Shown: positions 53,396 to 61,850 of the stretch, piece after piece
Numbering within the stretch: the stretch's first letter is position 1
Layout of the letters: every line of letters starts with the position of its first letter
NCBI GenBank assembly: GCA_900553515.1
Contig: USDN01000005.1
Span: 1-64,000, forward strand
Reading direction: 5' to 3'
DNA length: 64,000 nt
Source: an uncultured Blautia sp.
GTDB taxonomy: Bacteria > Bacillota > Clostridia > Lachnospirales > Lachnospiraceae
Position numbers and translations under genes: made by a program
The notes under the pieces: generated by a model
What the model was told of the DNA's origin: nothing
What the model saw: the letters and a program-made list of their open reading frames with translations, nothing else
Database searches by the model: none

Positions 53396-54997
53396 ATGTT
53401 GAGAGTATTAATTGCTGATGATGAAAAAAAAATAGGTCTCTTAGTAAAAAATCTGGTTCAGTGGGAAGAACTGGGGTTGGAATTTTTAGGCATTGTACAA
53501 GATGGTTTGGAAGCATATGAGATTATTATGAAAAAAGCACCAGATATTGTAATTACGGATATCCGTATGCCGAGCTTATCTGGTCTTGAAATGATTGAAA
53601 AGGTAACAGAAGCAGGGCTTTCTGTTCATTTTATAGTAATCAGTGGTTATAGATATTTTGAATATGCCCAGACAGCTTTAAAATATGGTGTCAGGGATTA
53701 TTTACTGAAGCCTATAGATGAAGACGAGCTAAATAAAATCCTGGCAAAAGTGTGTGAAGACGAGAAGAAAAAGAGAGGACTTCAAAAGCATGTAAAAGCC
53801 TTAGAGGCGAATCTGCAAAATAGTAAGCACATTTTACATAGAGAGCTGCTAGAGAGGGCATTTGAGCAGCAGAAAGTTCAGAATATGGATACAGTCGAAA
53901 AAGAAAGAAAAGATTTAGGAATAGGTTTATTTCAGGCTGTGGGCATTAAAGTAGATAGAGAAATTCTAGATTCTCGCAACGAAGAGCAGGAAAATCTAAT
54001 ATGCAGTAAGCTTGCGGAAATGGTAAATGATTCGTTGAAACCTGCTGTATTGGATCTGGTGATTTCAATAAGGAAAGGAATGTGGATTCTGGTTCTCATG
54101 AATTTTACTGATGAAACCAGAGAAATGGTCAGAGAAAATCTTACAAATATTTTTTGTAAAATAAAAAATTATATTGGTGGATTTGAGAATTACGAAGTGA
54201 CAATGGGAATCAGTCCAGAAACTAGGGAGTTTTCTCAGATTAATATGATTCTGGAAATGGCAGGAGAAGCTGTTCGATGCAGAATATTTGAAGGGAGTGG
54301 AATCAGTATTTCATCCTATTCAGAGAATCGTAACAGAAATGCTAAAGGACAGGAAATCATAGAAAAATATTCCGATGAAATGGAGAAATACATTCAGATA
54401 TTCCAGTGTGATAAATTGAGCGGATTGATCAGAGATATGTTTTATGAAGCTGATCAAAACCAGATTATGGCCTGTGAATATTATGAGCTGATTCAGAGTC
54501 TGGGAATTCTCTATTGTCAGAAAATTTCTAATTTATTTCATCAAAATATGGAAGAATTTCTTTTGCTCTGGAAAGAAAATACAGAGTCACTGAATACAGT
54601 TAGTGCAATGAAAAGATATGTAATAGAGAAGATAAAAAAGCATTTAAGCGCTTTAGAAAAACATCAGACAGAATTGGAAAGAAAGCCAATTCTTGATACA
54701 ATAGAATATGTAAAAAACAATTATGGACAAAAGATTTTATTAGAAGAAATGGCTGAGAAAATCGGATTTAATCCCAATTATTTTTCCGAGGTATTTAAAA
54801 AGGAGACTGGAAAGAATTTTTCTACATATCTCTTGGAAGTGAGAATGGATGCAGCGAAAGATTTTTTGCGAAACAGTTCTGAAACAATCTATAAAATTGC
54901 ATCTAAGGTTGGATATAAGGATTCAAAATACTTTAGCCAGCAATTTACTAAAGTAGTGGGAATTAAACCCACAGAATATAGAAGATTGTATTTTTAA
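53396..54997 (+). CDS. YesN-type response regulator with AraC DNA-binding domain
   Basis: A 533-residue two-component regulator. Receiver at residues 1-125 with acidic pocket LIADDEKK, phosphoacceptor D55 in IVITDIRMPSLSG and the Lys in YLLKPIDE near 105. A middle region of about 280 residues follows. The C-terminal AraC/XylS domain (about 430-533) has two helix-turn-helix units: LLEEMAEKIGFNPNYFSEVF and IASKVGYKDSKYFSQQF. It is 11 bases before the kinase gene. YesN-type regulators activate sugar uptake genes; the intact rbs-like genes in this cluster are likely targets. The gene is A+T rich compared with those before it. Confidence 0.93.
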   Translation: MLRVLIADDEKKIGLLVKNLVQWEELGLEFLGIVQDGLEAYEIIMKKAPDIVITDIRMPSLSGLEMIEKVTEAGLSVHFIVISGYRYFEYAQTALKYGVRDYLLKPIDEDELNKILAKVCEDEKKKRGLQKHVKALEANLQNSKHILHRELLERAFEQQKVQNMDTVEKERKDLGIGLFQAVGIKVDREILDSRNEEQENLICSKLAEMVNDSLKPAVLDLVISIRKGMWILVLMNFTDETREMVRENLTNIFCKIKNYIGGFENYEVTMGISPETREFSQINMILEMAGEAVRCRIFEGSGISISSYSENRNRNAKGQEIIEKYSDEMEKYIQIFQCDKLSGLIRDMFYEADQNQIMACEYYELIQSLGILYCQKISNLFHQNMEEFLLLWKENTESLNTVSAMKRYVIEKIKKHLSALEKHQTELERKPILDTIEYVKNNYGQKILLEEMAEKIGFNPNYFSEVFKKETGKNFSTYLLEVRMDAAKDFLRNSSETIYKIASKVGYKDSKYFSQQFTKVVGIKPTEYRRLYF

Positions 54998-55008
54998 GAG
55001 GTATTGAT

Positions 55009-56001
55009 ATGAGGAATGTTGGAAAACTTCATATTTATTTTATTACTATAATTGTAACTCTTTTTGTTTATATATATATGCCAAATAACTGGAAGAAACT
55101 GACAGGGCTTCTTCTTTTGACATTATTATGTGGAGGATGGATTGTAAGTGTAAAATTCATACATGCATTTGAAAATGCAGTTAATCAGATCCCTGATAGG
55201 GGAAAATGCAGGGAAATCCTAAATAATTCAGGAATATCTATTCTAAAAAAAATGGCGAATCAGCAGGATATTCTTGCGCTGAAAATGGAAAAAAAATACA
55301 GTGTTAAAGTAGAGGATAAGCAGAGCAAAATCAATTCTCTACAAAGCCAGATTAATCCACATTTTCTTTATAACACACTGGAATGTATCCGAAGTGAAGC
55401 TGTCTGTCAGGGAAATAAGAGTATTGCTAATATGGCGAAGTCCCTTGCTTCTTTTTTTAGATACAGCATCAGTAGAAAAGAAAATATTGTAACGCTTCAG
55501 GATGAACTAAACAATATCCGAAACTATATATTAATTCAGAATTATCGTTTTGAGGATAAATTTCAATTTTATGTAAAAATAGATGAAGAGGATCAAAAGG
55601 CACTTGTTTGCCAGATTCCCAAAATGACTATGCAACCTATTGTGGAAAATTCTATTTTTCACGGACTGGAAACAAAAACAGGTGACTGCTGTGTGACCAT
55701 ATATATTCGTATGACTCAGGATAAAGTACTTCTTACTATTTCAGATAATGGCGTAGGAATGAATGAAAAACAGTTGAAAAAATTACAGTATGGATTGGAG
55801 TATGGTGCTGCGGAAGAAATATCCGATGAGCAAAACAGTGTTAAAAAAATTCATGGAAATGGTATTGCTCTTTTTAATATTAATCAGCGTTTGAAATTGA
55901 CGTTCGGTGAAGAATACTACATTAAAATATACAGTATTGAGGGAGAAGGAACTGATGTGGAGATTCTTCTTCCGCTTTCTACAGAGAAGGATAAAAGATG
56001 A
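55009..56001 (+). CDS. Sensor histidine kinase (LytS/YesM type) lacking a sensor domain
   Basis: A 330-residue kinase. Two membrane spans at about residues 7-24 and 29-50 are joined by only a few residues (MPNNWKKLTG), so there is no extracellular sensor domain. A linker of about 60 residues leads to the His_kinase domain, with QSQINPHFLYNTLE (phospho-acceptor H118) and the ATP site TISDNGVGMNE plus HGNGIALFNINQRL. YesM kinases normally have a large extracellular dCache-like part. The ATG follows AAGAGG. Its stop overlaps the next gene by 4 bases (ATGA), coupling it to the dead ATPase, which together with the dead permease may supply the missing input. Confidence 0.92.
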   Translation: MRNVGKLHIYFITIIVTLFVYIYMPNNWKKLTGLLLLTLLCGGWIVSVKFIHAFENAVNQIPDRGKCREILNNSGISILKKMANQQDILALKMEKKYSVKVEDKQSKINSLQSQINPHFLYNTLECIRSEAVCQGNKSIANMAKSLASFFRYSISRKENIVTLQDELNNIRNYILIQNYRFEDKFQFYVKIDEEDQKALVCQIPKMTMQPIVENSIFHGLETKTGDCCVTIYIRMTQDKVLLTISDNGVGMNEKQLKKLQYGLEYGAAEEISDEQNSVKKIHGNGIALFNINQRLKLTFGEEYYIKIYSIEGEGTDVEILLPLSTEKDKR

Positions 56002-57395
56002 AAAGAGAAATTCTGCAGTTTACAAATTTAAGAATAAAAAATGAATATGGGGAACAACTCGAAGATCTAAACATGATATTTTTGGAAGGCGAAGCACATC
56101 TTTTATGGGGGTGGGATAGTACACCCCGTATTTTTGCCAGCTTATTTTGTGGTAAAACTGAAATTGTAAAGGGAAATATTTATATAAATTCAAAAATAAC
56201 AGGAAAAGATACCAAATATAATTTTGAAAAAAATGGTATTTACTTTGTGGATAGCCAGGTAGAATTGATGAAATCTCTGAATCTTTCAGAACAACTTTTT
56301 TTATTAAAAAATAATAGTCTTTGGAAAATAAAATTGAATTCTAGGGCAATCGAAATACGAACAAGAGAGATTATGAATCATTATAATTTAGAATTGGATG
56401 CACTGGCAAAAACGGATTCTCTTCGTGCTATCGAGAAAGTGTGGTTTCAGTTGGTAAGGCTGGCAGATAGAAATGCAAAAATGATAGTTCTTGGAGGTGT
56501 GACAGAAATTTGCAGTCAAGATGATTTGCAAAAGCTGTTACGTCTTCTTGAGCAGTTAAAAAATGAGGGAATCTCATTTGTTATTTATGACAGTCACCCA
56601 GAATATTTTCTTGGCTTAGCAGATGATTGCTATCTTATGAAAAATGGAAAGATAATAAAAAAGTTTTATGATAAAATTCAGTTTGAACAGTACTGGAAAA
56701 CAGCAATGGAAATACATGGCAAAAAGAAAACAGAAGCTGTGCAACAAAGAAAAAACAGAAACTATGGAAGCTTTAAATGGCAGGGACAGAAAGGGAAAAT
56801 AGCTTGTTTGAATGTTTTTGAAGGAGAGACTGTCTATGTGAAAACATCCTGTTGGGAACAACAGAAAAAGATTAAAGATGCGTTTTTGGGGGCGTACGGA
56901 CATGGCACTTTTTTTGAAAGTCGAGATAAGAGCATATTCTATAATGACATAAGAATCCTGGTCAAAAACAGAATAGGATTTTGGGGGAACGAAGTGATAA
57001 AAGAAGAATATTTTTTGAATCTATCAGTACGAGACAATATTTTACTCCCCTCTGTAAAGAAAATCAGCAGATGTGGTTTCTATCAGGTGGGAGAAAAATT
57101 TGTATTTCAAGATAGAGAGTTTTGTCCAGAATTACACACTTTAGAGCAGGATGAAAGTATGTCAGATGAAAAGATTTTCAAAATTCTGCTTTATCGCTGG
57201 AAATTATTTAATCCTCAAATATTGATTCTACATAATGTTTTTTCCAGAGCAAATTTAGAGATGCGTCAATGGCTCTGGGAAATGCTTTTTGATATGACCA
57301 AAAGAGGGACAGGGTTAATTTTACTTGAAGCATTTGAGGAAGATATGCTTCCATTTGTGGATCGAGTTGTGATACCAGAAGAAGAATGGGTATAG
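55998..57395 (+). CDS. RbsA-like tandem ABC ATPase, both ATP sites decayed
   Basis: A 465-residue protein that lines up end to end with the tandem ATPase RbsA (compare the intact copy at 59377). Where RbsA has GENGAGKST, residues 38-46 read GWDSTPRIF; where it has the Walker B Asp-Glu, residues 166-167 are Gly-Gly (IVLGGVTE). In the second half the P-loop is replaced by TSCWEQQKK and the Walker B Asp-Glu by H412-N413 (ILILHNVF). No LSGG-type signature is left. The fold and the SH of the first H-loop (YDSHPEY) are kept, and the frame is fully open, so it is not a decaying pseudogene. A catalytically dead, possibly regulatory subunit is inferred. It overlaps the kinase gene by 4 bases. Confidence 0.85.
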   Translation: MKREILQFTNLRIKNEYGEQLEDLNMIFLEGEAHLLWGWDSTPRIFASLFCGKTEIVKGNIYINSKITGKDTKYNFEKNGIYFVDSQVELMKSLNLSEQLFLLKNNSLWKIKLNSRAIEIRTREIMNHYNLELDALAKTDSLRAIEKVWFQLVRLADRNAKMIVLGGVTEICSQDDLQKLLRLLEQLKNEGISFVIYDSHPEYFLGLADDCYLMKNGKIIKKFYDKIQFEQYWKTAMEIHGKKKTEAVQQRKNRNYGSFKWQGQKGKIACLNVFEGETVYVKTSCWEQQKKIKDAFLGAYGHGTFFESRDKSIFYNDIRILVKNRIGFWGNEVIKEEYFLNLSVRDNILLPSVKKISRCGFYQVGEKFVFQDREFCPELHTLEQDESMSDEKIFKILLYRWKLFNPQILILHNVFSRANLEMRQWLWEMLFDMTKRGTGLILLEAFEEDMLPFVDRVVIPEEEWV

Positions 57396-57405
57396 GAGAA
57401 TGATT

Positions 57406-58293
57406 ATGATTCCTTTTTTTATTCGTCAGTTCTCCCTTATGGTTCTAATGACTTTAGGAGTATCAATAGAATATATTTGTGGAAACTTTGATTTGGCATT
57501 TGCAGCACAGATATCAGCATCCTCCCTGCTGAGTATTTTTTTGGTTACAAAAGGAGTTCCCATATTTATCAGTTGGATTATGATATTTGTATTTAATGGA
57601 TTGATCGGATGTATGAAAGGAATTTTCATTACAAAGTTTCGAATACCTTCCATTATTGTTACGTTGGCTTTCCAGATGATTCTGGTAAATTTCTGTGCAG
57701 GAATTACGAACGGTACAAATTTGACTATGCCGTATTTGAAGGAACTGTATAAAGTTTTTCCTATGGAATTGATAGAAATTGGACTGGCTGCTATGGGACT
57801 GACGGTAACACATTATTTTCTAAATTATACATATTATGGAAAATATTGTTATATGCTGGGAGAAAATATGGCTCTGGCAGAAAAAGATGGTTTGAATTGT
57901 ACTGCTGTTTCTGTTTTGATTCATGGAGTGGTATCATTGTTTTTTTCTATCCCAGCTATTTTGTTGGCAATGTATACAGGAAGTGGAAGCGGTTCTCTGG
58001 GAATGGGCTATCTATACCAGGTATTGGCTGCTATGCTTTTGGGTCGAAATCTGGTATATGGAAAAAAGAAAAGTGTTTTCGGAATGTTTTGGGGATCATT
58101 CATTCTTGTATTATTTACAAGTATTTTAACTGCAAAAGGGCATTTAAATCAATGGGAAAATATTTTGGAGGGAATTATAATTTTAGTTTGCCTTTCCCGA
58201 GAGTATAGAAAAAAGTCTGAGAACTCTCCCCCTAAATCTGAGAATCCTCATATTGAAGAAATAACTGAAAAGGGTAAAATAAAAGCACAATAA
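57406..58293 (+). CDS. Divergent RbsC-like ABC permease
   Basis: A 295-residue membrane protein with about eight or nine hydrophobic segments in the order of RbsC. Comparable places include SIEYICGNFDLAFAAQISA (RbsC: GGMDLSVGGQM) and FNGLIGCMKGIFITKFRIPS (RbsC: FGTINGILAIKLHIAP). The C-terminal GSGSGSLGMGYLYQVLAAML also matches. ATG 57406 is chosen, since ATG 57400 touches the AGGAGA site. A basic tail of about 35 residues (KKSENSPPKSEN) is added. It follows the dead ATPase by 10 bases and probably pairs with it rather than with the intact ATPase. No transport function is claimed. Confidence 0.82.
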   Translation: MIPFFIRQFSLMVLMTLGVSIEYICGNFDLAFAAQISASSLLSIFLVTKGVPIFISWIMIFVFNGLIGCMKGIFITKFRIPSIIVTLAFQMILVNFCAGITNGTNLTMPYLKELYKVFPMELIEIGLAAMGLTVTHYFLNYTYYGKYCYMLGENMALAEKDGLNCTAVSVLIHGVVSLFFSIPAILLAMYTGSGSGSLGMGYLYQVLAAMLLGRNLVYGKKKSVFGMFWGSFILVLFTSILTAKGHLNQWENILEGIIILVCLSREYRKKSENSPPKSENPHIEEITEKGKIKAQ

Positions 58294-58342
58294 AGGAAAG
58301 CCCAAATGTGTAGGGAACAAAAGAAAACAGGGAGGTAGTAAA

Positions 58343-59305
58343 ATGAAAAAAAAAGTTTTAGGTATTGTAATGTCTGTAGCATTAACAGTAGGTATGACAG
58401 CGGGTTGCTTATGTACGGTGCATGCAGGAGAAACGGAAGATCATAAAATCGGCTTTCTTGCTCCGACTCTCCAGACAGAATTTTTTATCAGTATTGATGA
58501 CGGATTAAAAAAAGAATGTGAGGATAGAGGTTGGGAGTATGTATCAGTTAGCTTTGATAATGATTCAGCAAAGGCCGTTACAAATATTGAAAATATGGTA
58601 ACTGGATCCTGTGATGCAATCATTGCCATGGTTTCTGACAGCTCTTGTGACGCTGCTTTGAAGGCTGCACAGGATGAAGGTGTAAAAATCATGGAGTGCG
58701 GTGTCGAAACAGATGTACATGATGTTGTTTTAAATACAGACCAGTATGATGTTGGTGTAGAAATCGGAAAAATGGCATCTGATTGGATTAACAATCAACT
58801 GGATGGTGCTGGCAAAGTAGTTGTATATACTACAGTGCAGAATCAGGACATGCAGAACCGTGGTGAGGGTATCCAAGAAGCACTAAAGGAAAATGCTCCT
58901 GATGCAGAAATTCTTGAGGTTGTAGATATTGGAAAGGATGTTGTTGGTTCAGGCACAACAACTACAGAAAATATGCTTCAGAAACATCCTGATTTAAATA
59001 CTATCGTATGTTATGGTGATGCGGCAGCGGTAGAATCAATGGAGGCGGCTAAAGCAGCAGGCGTTGATTCAGAGAATTTTGGCATTTTTTCCTGTGACGG
59101 GACTGCTCAGGCATTAGCAGGAATTGCAAATGGTGATCCCCAGAAAGGTAGTGTTATGTTTGCCCCGTTGGCTCCTATGATGGCAGAATATTGTCAAAAA
59201 CTTTTTGATGGGGAAACATTTGAAGATGCAGTCGAAACAGAGTGTATTCCTGTTACGGCTGAGAATGTTACAGAATTTTATAATCCGGAGAACACAGAAA
59301 AATAG
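58343..59305 (+). CDS. RbsB-like sugar-binding protein
   Basis: A 320-residue periplasmic-binding-protein-like protein of the ribose/galactose type. A signal peptide covers residues 1-28 (MSVALTVGMTAGCLCTVHA); a TAGC sequence resembles a lipobox but position -3 is Thr, so either lipid anchoring at Cys or cutting after VHA is possible. The mature part has the two-lobed pattern: KIGFLAPTLQTEFF, IIAMVSDSSCDAAL, MQNRGEGIQEAL and FSCDGTAQALAGI. GGGAGG precedes the ATG. It is the only solute receptor in the cluster, so it may serve both the intact and the decayed ABC parts. Confidence 0.92.
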   Translation: MKKKVLGIVMSVALTVGMTAGCLCTVHAGETEDHKIGFLAPTLQTEFFISIDDGLKKECEDRGWEYVSVSFDNDSAKAVTNIENMVTGSCDAIIAMVSDSSCDAALKAAQDEGVKIMECGVETDVHDVVLNTDQYDVGVEIGKMASDWINNQLDGAGKVVVYTTVQNQDMQNRGEGIQEALKENAPDAEILEVVDIGKDVVGSGTTTTENMLQKHPDLNTIVCYGDAAAVESMEAAKAAGVDSENFGIFSCDGTAQALAGIANGDPQKGSVMFAPLAPMMAEYCQKLFDGETFEDAVETECIPVTAENVTEFYNPENTEK

Positions 59306-59328
59306 TCTGGTAGCTTTGTGAAAAAGAC

Positions 59329-59356
59329 AGTGCTGTCTGCAAGAACGGACAGCACT
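59329..59356 (+). terminator. Hairpin between the binding-protein and ATPase genes
   Basis: AGTGCTGTC (59329-59337) and GACAGCACT (59348-59356), a perfect 9-bp stem with a 10-base loop and a short T-rich end. Such hairpins usually protect the receptor mRNA and lower downstream expression. Confidence 0.7.
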
Positions 59357-59376
59357 GATTTTGAAAGGAAACAGAT

Positions 59377-60891
59377 ATGAAAAATACAATTTTGAGTGTA
59401 AAAGATATTGTAAAAGAATATCCTGGCGTACGAGCTATCGATCATCTGTCTTTTGAAGTAGAAGAGGGAGAGATTCATGCATTAATTGGCGAAAATGGTG
59501 CAGGAAAATCAACTCTGATCAAGACTTTGTCTGGCGCAATAACTCCTACTTCCGGTACGATTATTATAAATGGAAAAAAATTTACTTCCATAACTCCAAA
59601 GCAGGCAAAGGAAGAAGGAATTGCTGTTATTTATCAGGAATTTACATTAGTTCCAGGAATCAGTGCAGCTGAGAATGTTTTTCTTGGAGAAAAAACATCT
59701 CAGGGAATATTTGTAGATATTAAGGATAGAGAACGCAGAGCAAAAGAACTTTTTGATCAGATGCAGGTGGATATTGATGTATCAAAGCCTGTACGAGACC
59801 TTTCTCCAGCTTGTCAGCAAATTGTAGAAATAGCAAAAGCTGTTAGTAAAGATGTAAAAATACTGATCATGGACGAACCTACAGCTCCTCTGACAGTTAG
59901 TGAGGTTAAGGTTTTGTTTAAAATTGTAAGAGATTTAAAAAAGAAAGGAGTTACGATTATATATATTTCTCATCGCCTTGAGGAATTATTTGAATTGGCA
60001 GACCGTGTAACTGTTATGCGTGACGGTGCTTATGTAGGTACAGAAAAAATTGAAGATATTGACCGACAGAAACTGATTGCTATGATGGCAGGCAGAGAGC
60101 TTAAAGAATCTTATCCTGCAAGGCAGGTATCTATTGGAGAAGAAGTTCTTCGCGTAGAAAATCTTTATGGAAATGGAGATAAAAATATTACATTTTCACT
60201 TCATAAAGGAGAAATTCTTGGATTTGCTGGATTAGTTGGTGCAGGACGTACTGAGCTAATGCGGGTTATTTATGGTGCAAATCCTATAGAAGCTGGAAAA
60301 ATCTTTATTCATGGTCAAGAGGTACATATTAGATCTTGCGGAGACGCAATCAGAAATGGAATTGGTTATATTCCTGAGGATCGCAAAGCCCAGGGCGTAT
60401 TTCTTCCTATGAGTATTAAGTGGAATACAGTTATTAATAATTTAAAGTCGTTTTCAAAGGGGATATTTGTAGATGATAAAAAAGAGGATGCTGTGGCATC
60501 TAATTATCAAAAAAAGTTCGAAATCAAAACACCTAGTCTTAATCAGCGAGTTAAAAATCTAAGTGGAGGAAATCAGCAGAAAGTTGTTATTGCAAAAACA
60601 CTTGCGGCTAACAGTGAGATTATAATTTTTGATGAACCAACAAGGGGTATTGATGTAAGCGCAAAGCAGGAGATTTACAAATTGATGAATGAACTTGTAG
60701 AAACTGGAAAATCCATCATTATGGTATCTTCTGATATGCCAGAACTTTTAGGAATGTCAGACAGGATTGTTGTCATCTATGAAGGTATAAAAACAGGAGA
60801 AGTTGCTAAAACAGAGTTTAATCAGAATTATATTTTGGATTTAGCATCTGGAGGACATAAAAATGGAACAGACAAAAAAAACGTGGATTGA
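59377..60891 (+). CDS. RbsA-like sugar ABC transporter ATPase (intact)
   Basis: A 504-residue tandem ATPase. First half: Walker A GENGAGKSTLIKTLSG near residue 38 and Walker B ILIMDEPTAPLT near 163; its signature is LSPACQQIVEIAKAV, a degenerate form usual in this family. Second half: AGLVGAGRTELMR near 285, full signature LSGGNQQKVVIAKTL and IIIFDEPTRGID near 425. All catalytic residues of one working set are present, in contrast to the copy at 55998. It powers import with the RbsC-like permease, whose gene overlaps its end by 29 bases. GAAAGGAAA precedes the ATG. Confidence 0.95.
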   Translation: MKNTILSVKDIVKEYPGVRAIDHLSFEVEEGEIHALIGENGAGKSTLIKTLSGAITPTSGTIIINGKKFTSITPKQAKEEGIAVIYQEFTLVPGISAAENVFLGEKTSQGIFVDIKDRERRAKELFDQMQVDIDVSKPVRDLSPACQQIVEIAKAVSKDVKILIMDEPTAPLTVSEVKVLFKIVRDLKKKGVTIIYISHRLEELFELADRVTVMRDGAYVGTEKIEDIDRQKLIAMMAGRELKESYPARQVSIGEEVLRVENLYGNGDKNITFSLHKGEILGFAGLVGAGRTELMRVIYGANPIEAGKIFIHGQEVHIRSCGDAIRNGIGYIPEDRKAQGVFLPMSIKWNTVINNLKSFSKGIFVDDKKEDAVASNYQKKFEIKTPSLNQRVKNLSGGNQQKVVIAKTLAANSEIIIFDEPTRGIDVSAKQEIYKLMNELVETGKSIIMVSSDMPELLGMSDRIVVIYEGIKTGEVAKTEFNQNYILDLASGGHKNGTDKKNVD

Positions 60892-61819
60892 TTATTATAA
60901 GAAATTTGGTATTTATATTTTTTTAATTGTGGTTTTTATCTTTTTTGCTATTTTTGCACCTAATTTCTTGTCTTATAAGAATATAATTAATATTTTAAGA
61001 CAGGTATCTATGTTTGGTATTGTTGTAGTTGGAGTATCTGCTGTTATGATTGGCGGCGGTATGGACTTATCTGTTGGCGGCCAGATGGCAGTAGTAGGAA
61101 TGATACTGGGATATCTGATGGTTAATATGAACATTGGCATAGTTCCAGCAATGATTATTGGTATTCTGATAGGATGTGGATTCGGAACAATTAACGGAAT
61201 TCTTGCAATTAAATTACATATTGCCCCGATTATTGTTACATTATCTATGATGCTTGTCTTACAAGGTGCAGCATATTTGATCACAGGCGGTTATCCTATC
61301 ACGGGAATGCCTGAAGCATTTACTAAAATAGGGCAGGGCTATATTGGAATCATTCCAATCCCCGTTATTATTTTTCTCATATTTATTGCTTTCGGCTGGG
61401 TGGTTATGAATAAAACCTATTTGGGACGCCATATCTATGCTCTTGGAGGAAATAAGGAGGCTGCTCGTCTTGCAGGTATTAACGTAGACAGGCTGACAAT
61501 TTTTATTTATGCTTTTACGGGATTTGCGGCAAGCATTGCAGCTATCATTATGGTTGGAAGAACAAATGCATCTCAGCCAGGAGCTGGAAGTACCTATCCA
61601 TTTGACTGTATGACAGCGGCCTGCCTTGGCGGAATTAGTATTTCCGGAGGAGAGGGAAAAATCAGTGGAGTTGTAGTGGGGGTTATCATACTTGGTATTT
61701 TAGATAATGGACTTGTGCTTATGGGAGTAAATTCTAACTTCCAGAGTGTAGTGAAAGGTCTGATTCTTTTAGCTGCTGTTGCTATTGACTGTTATGAAGG
61801 TGATGCGAAAAAAAATTAA
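60863..61819 (+). CDS. RbsC-like sugar ABC transporter permease (intact)
   Basis: A 318-residue permease with about eight to ten hydrophobic segments. Typical family parts are GGGMDLSVGGQMAVVGM, GFGTINGILAIKLHIAP and the coupling region YALGGNKEAARLAGINV; GCLGGISISGGEGK-like ACLGGISISGGEGKISG follows. The start lies in the end of the ATPase gene with GGAGG just before, so the two are translationally coupled. It forms the channel with RbsA- and RbsB-like parts. The sugar is not predictable. Confidence 0.94.
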   Translation: MEQTKKTWIDYYKKFGIYIFLIVVFIFFAIFAPNFLSYKNIINILRQVSMFGIVVVGVSAVMIGGGMDLSVGGQMAVVGMILGYLMVNMNIGIVPAMIIGILIGCGFGTINGILAIKLHIAPIIVTLSMMLVLQGAAYLITGGYPITGMPEAFTKIGQGYIGIIPIPVIIFLIFIAFGWVVMNKTYLGRHIYALGGNKEAARLAGINVDRLTIFIYAFTGFAASIAAIIMVGRTNASQPGAGSTYPFDCMTAACLGGISISGGEGKISGVVVGVIILGILDNGLVLMGVNSNFQSVVKGLILLAAVAIDCYEGDAKKN

Positions 61820-61850
61820 GCCATATTATTTAGAAAAGAAGGTGACAAAT

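Noticed and set aside
55998..57395. Calling the RbsA-like gene at 55998 a pseudogene
   Set aside because: The frame is open over the whole length, start and stop overlaps are kept, and the family fold can be followed to the end; only catalytic motifs are changed.
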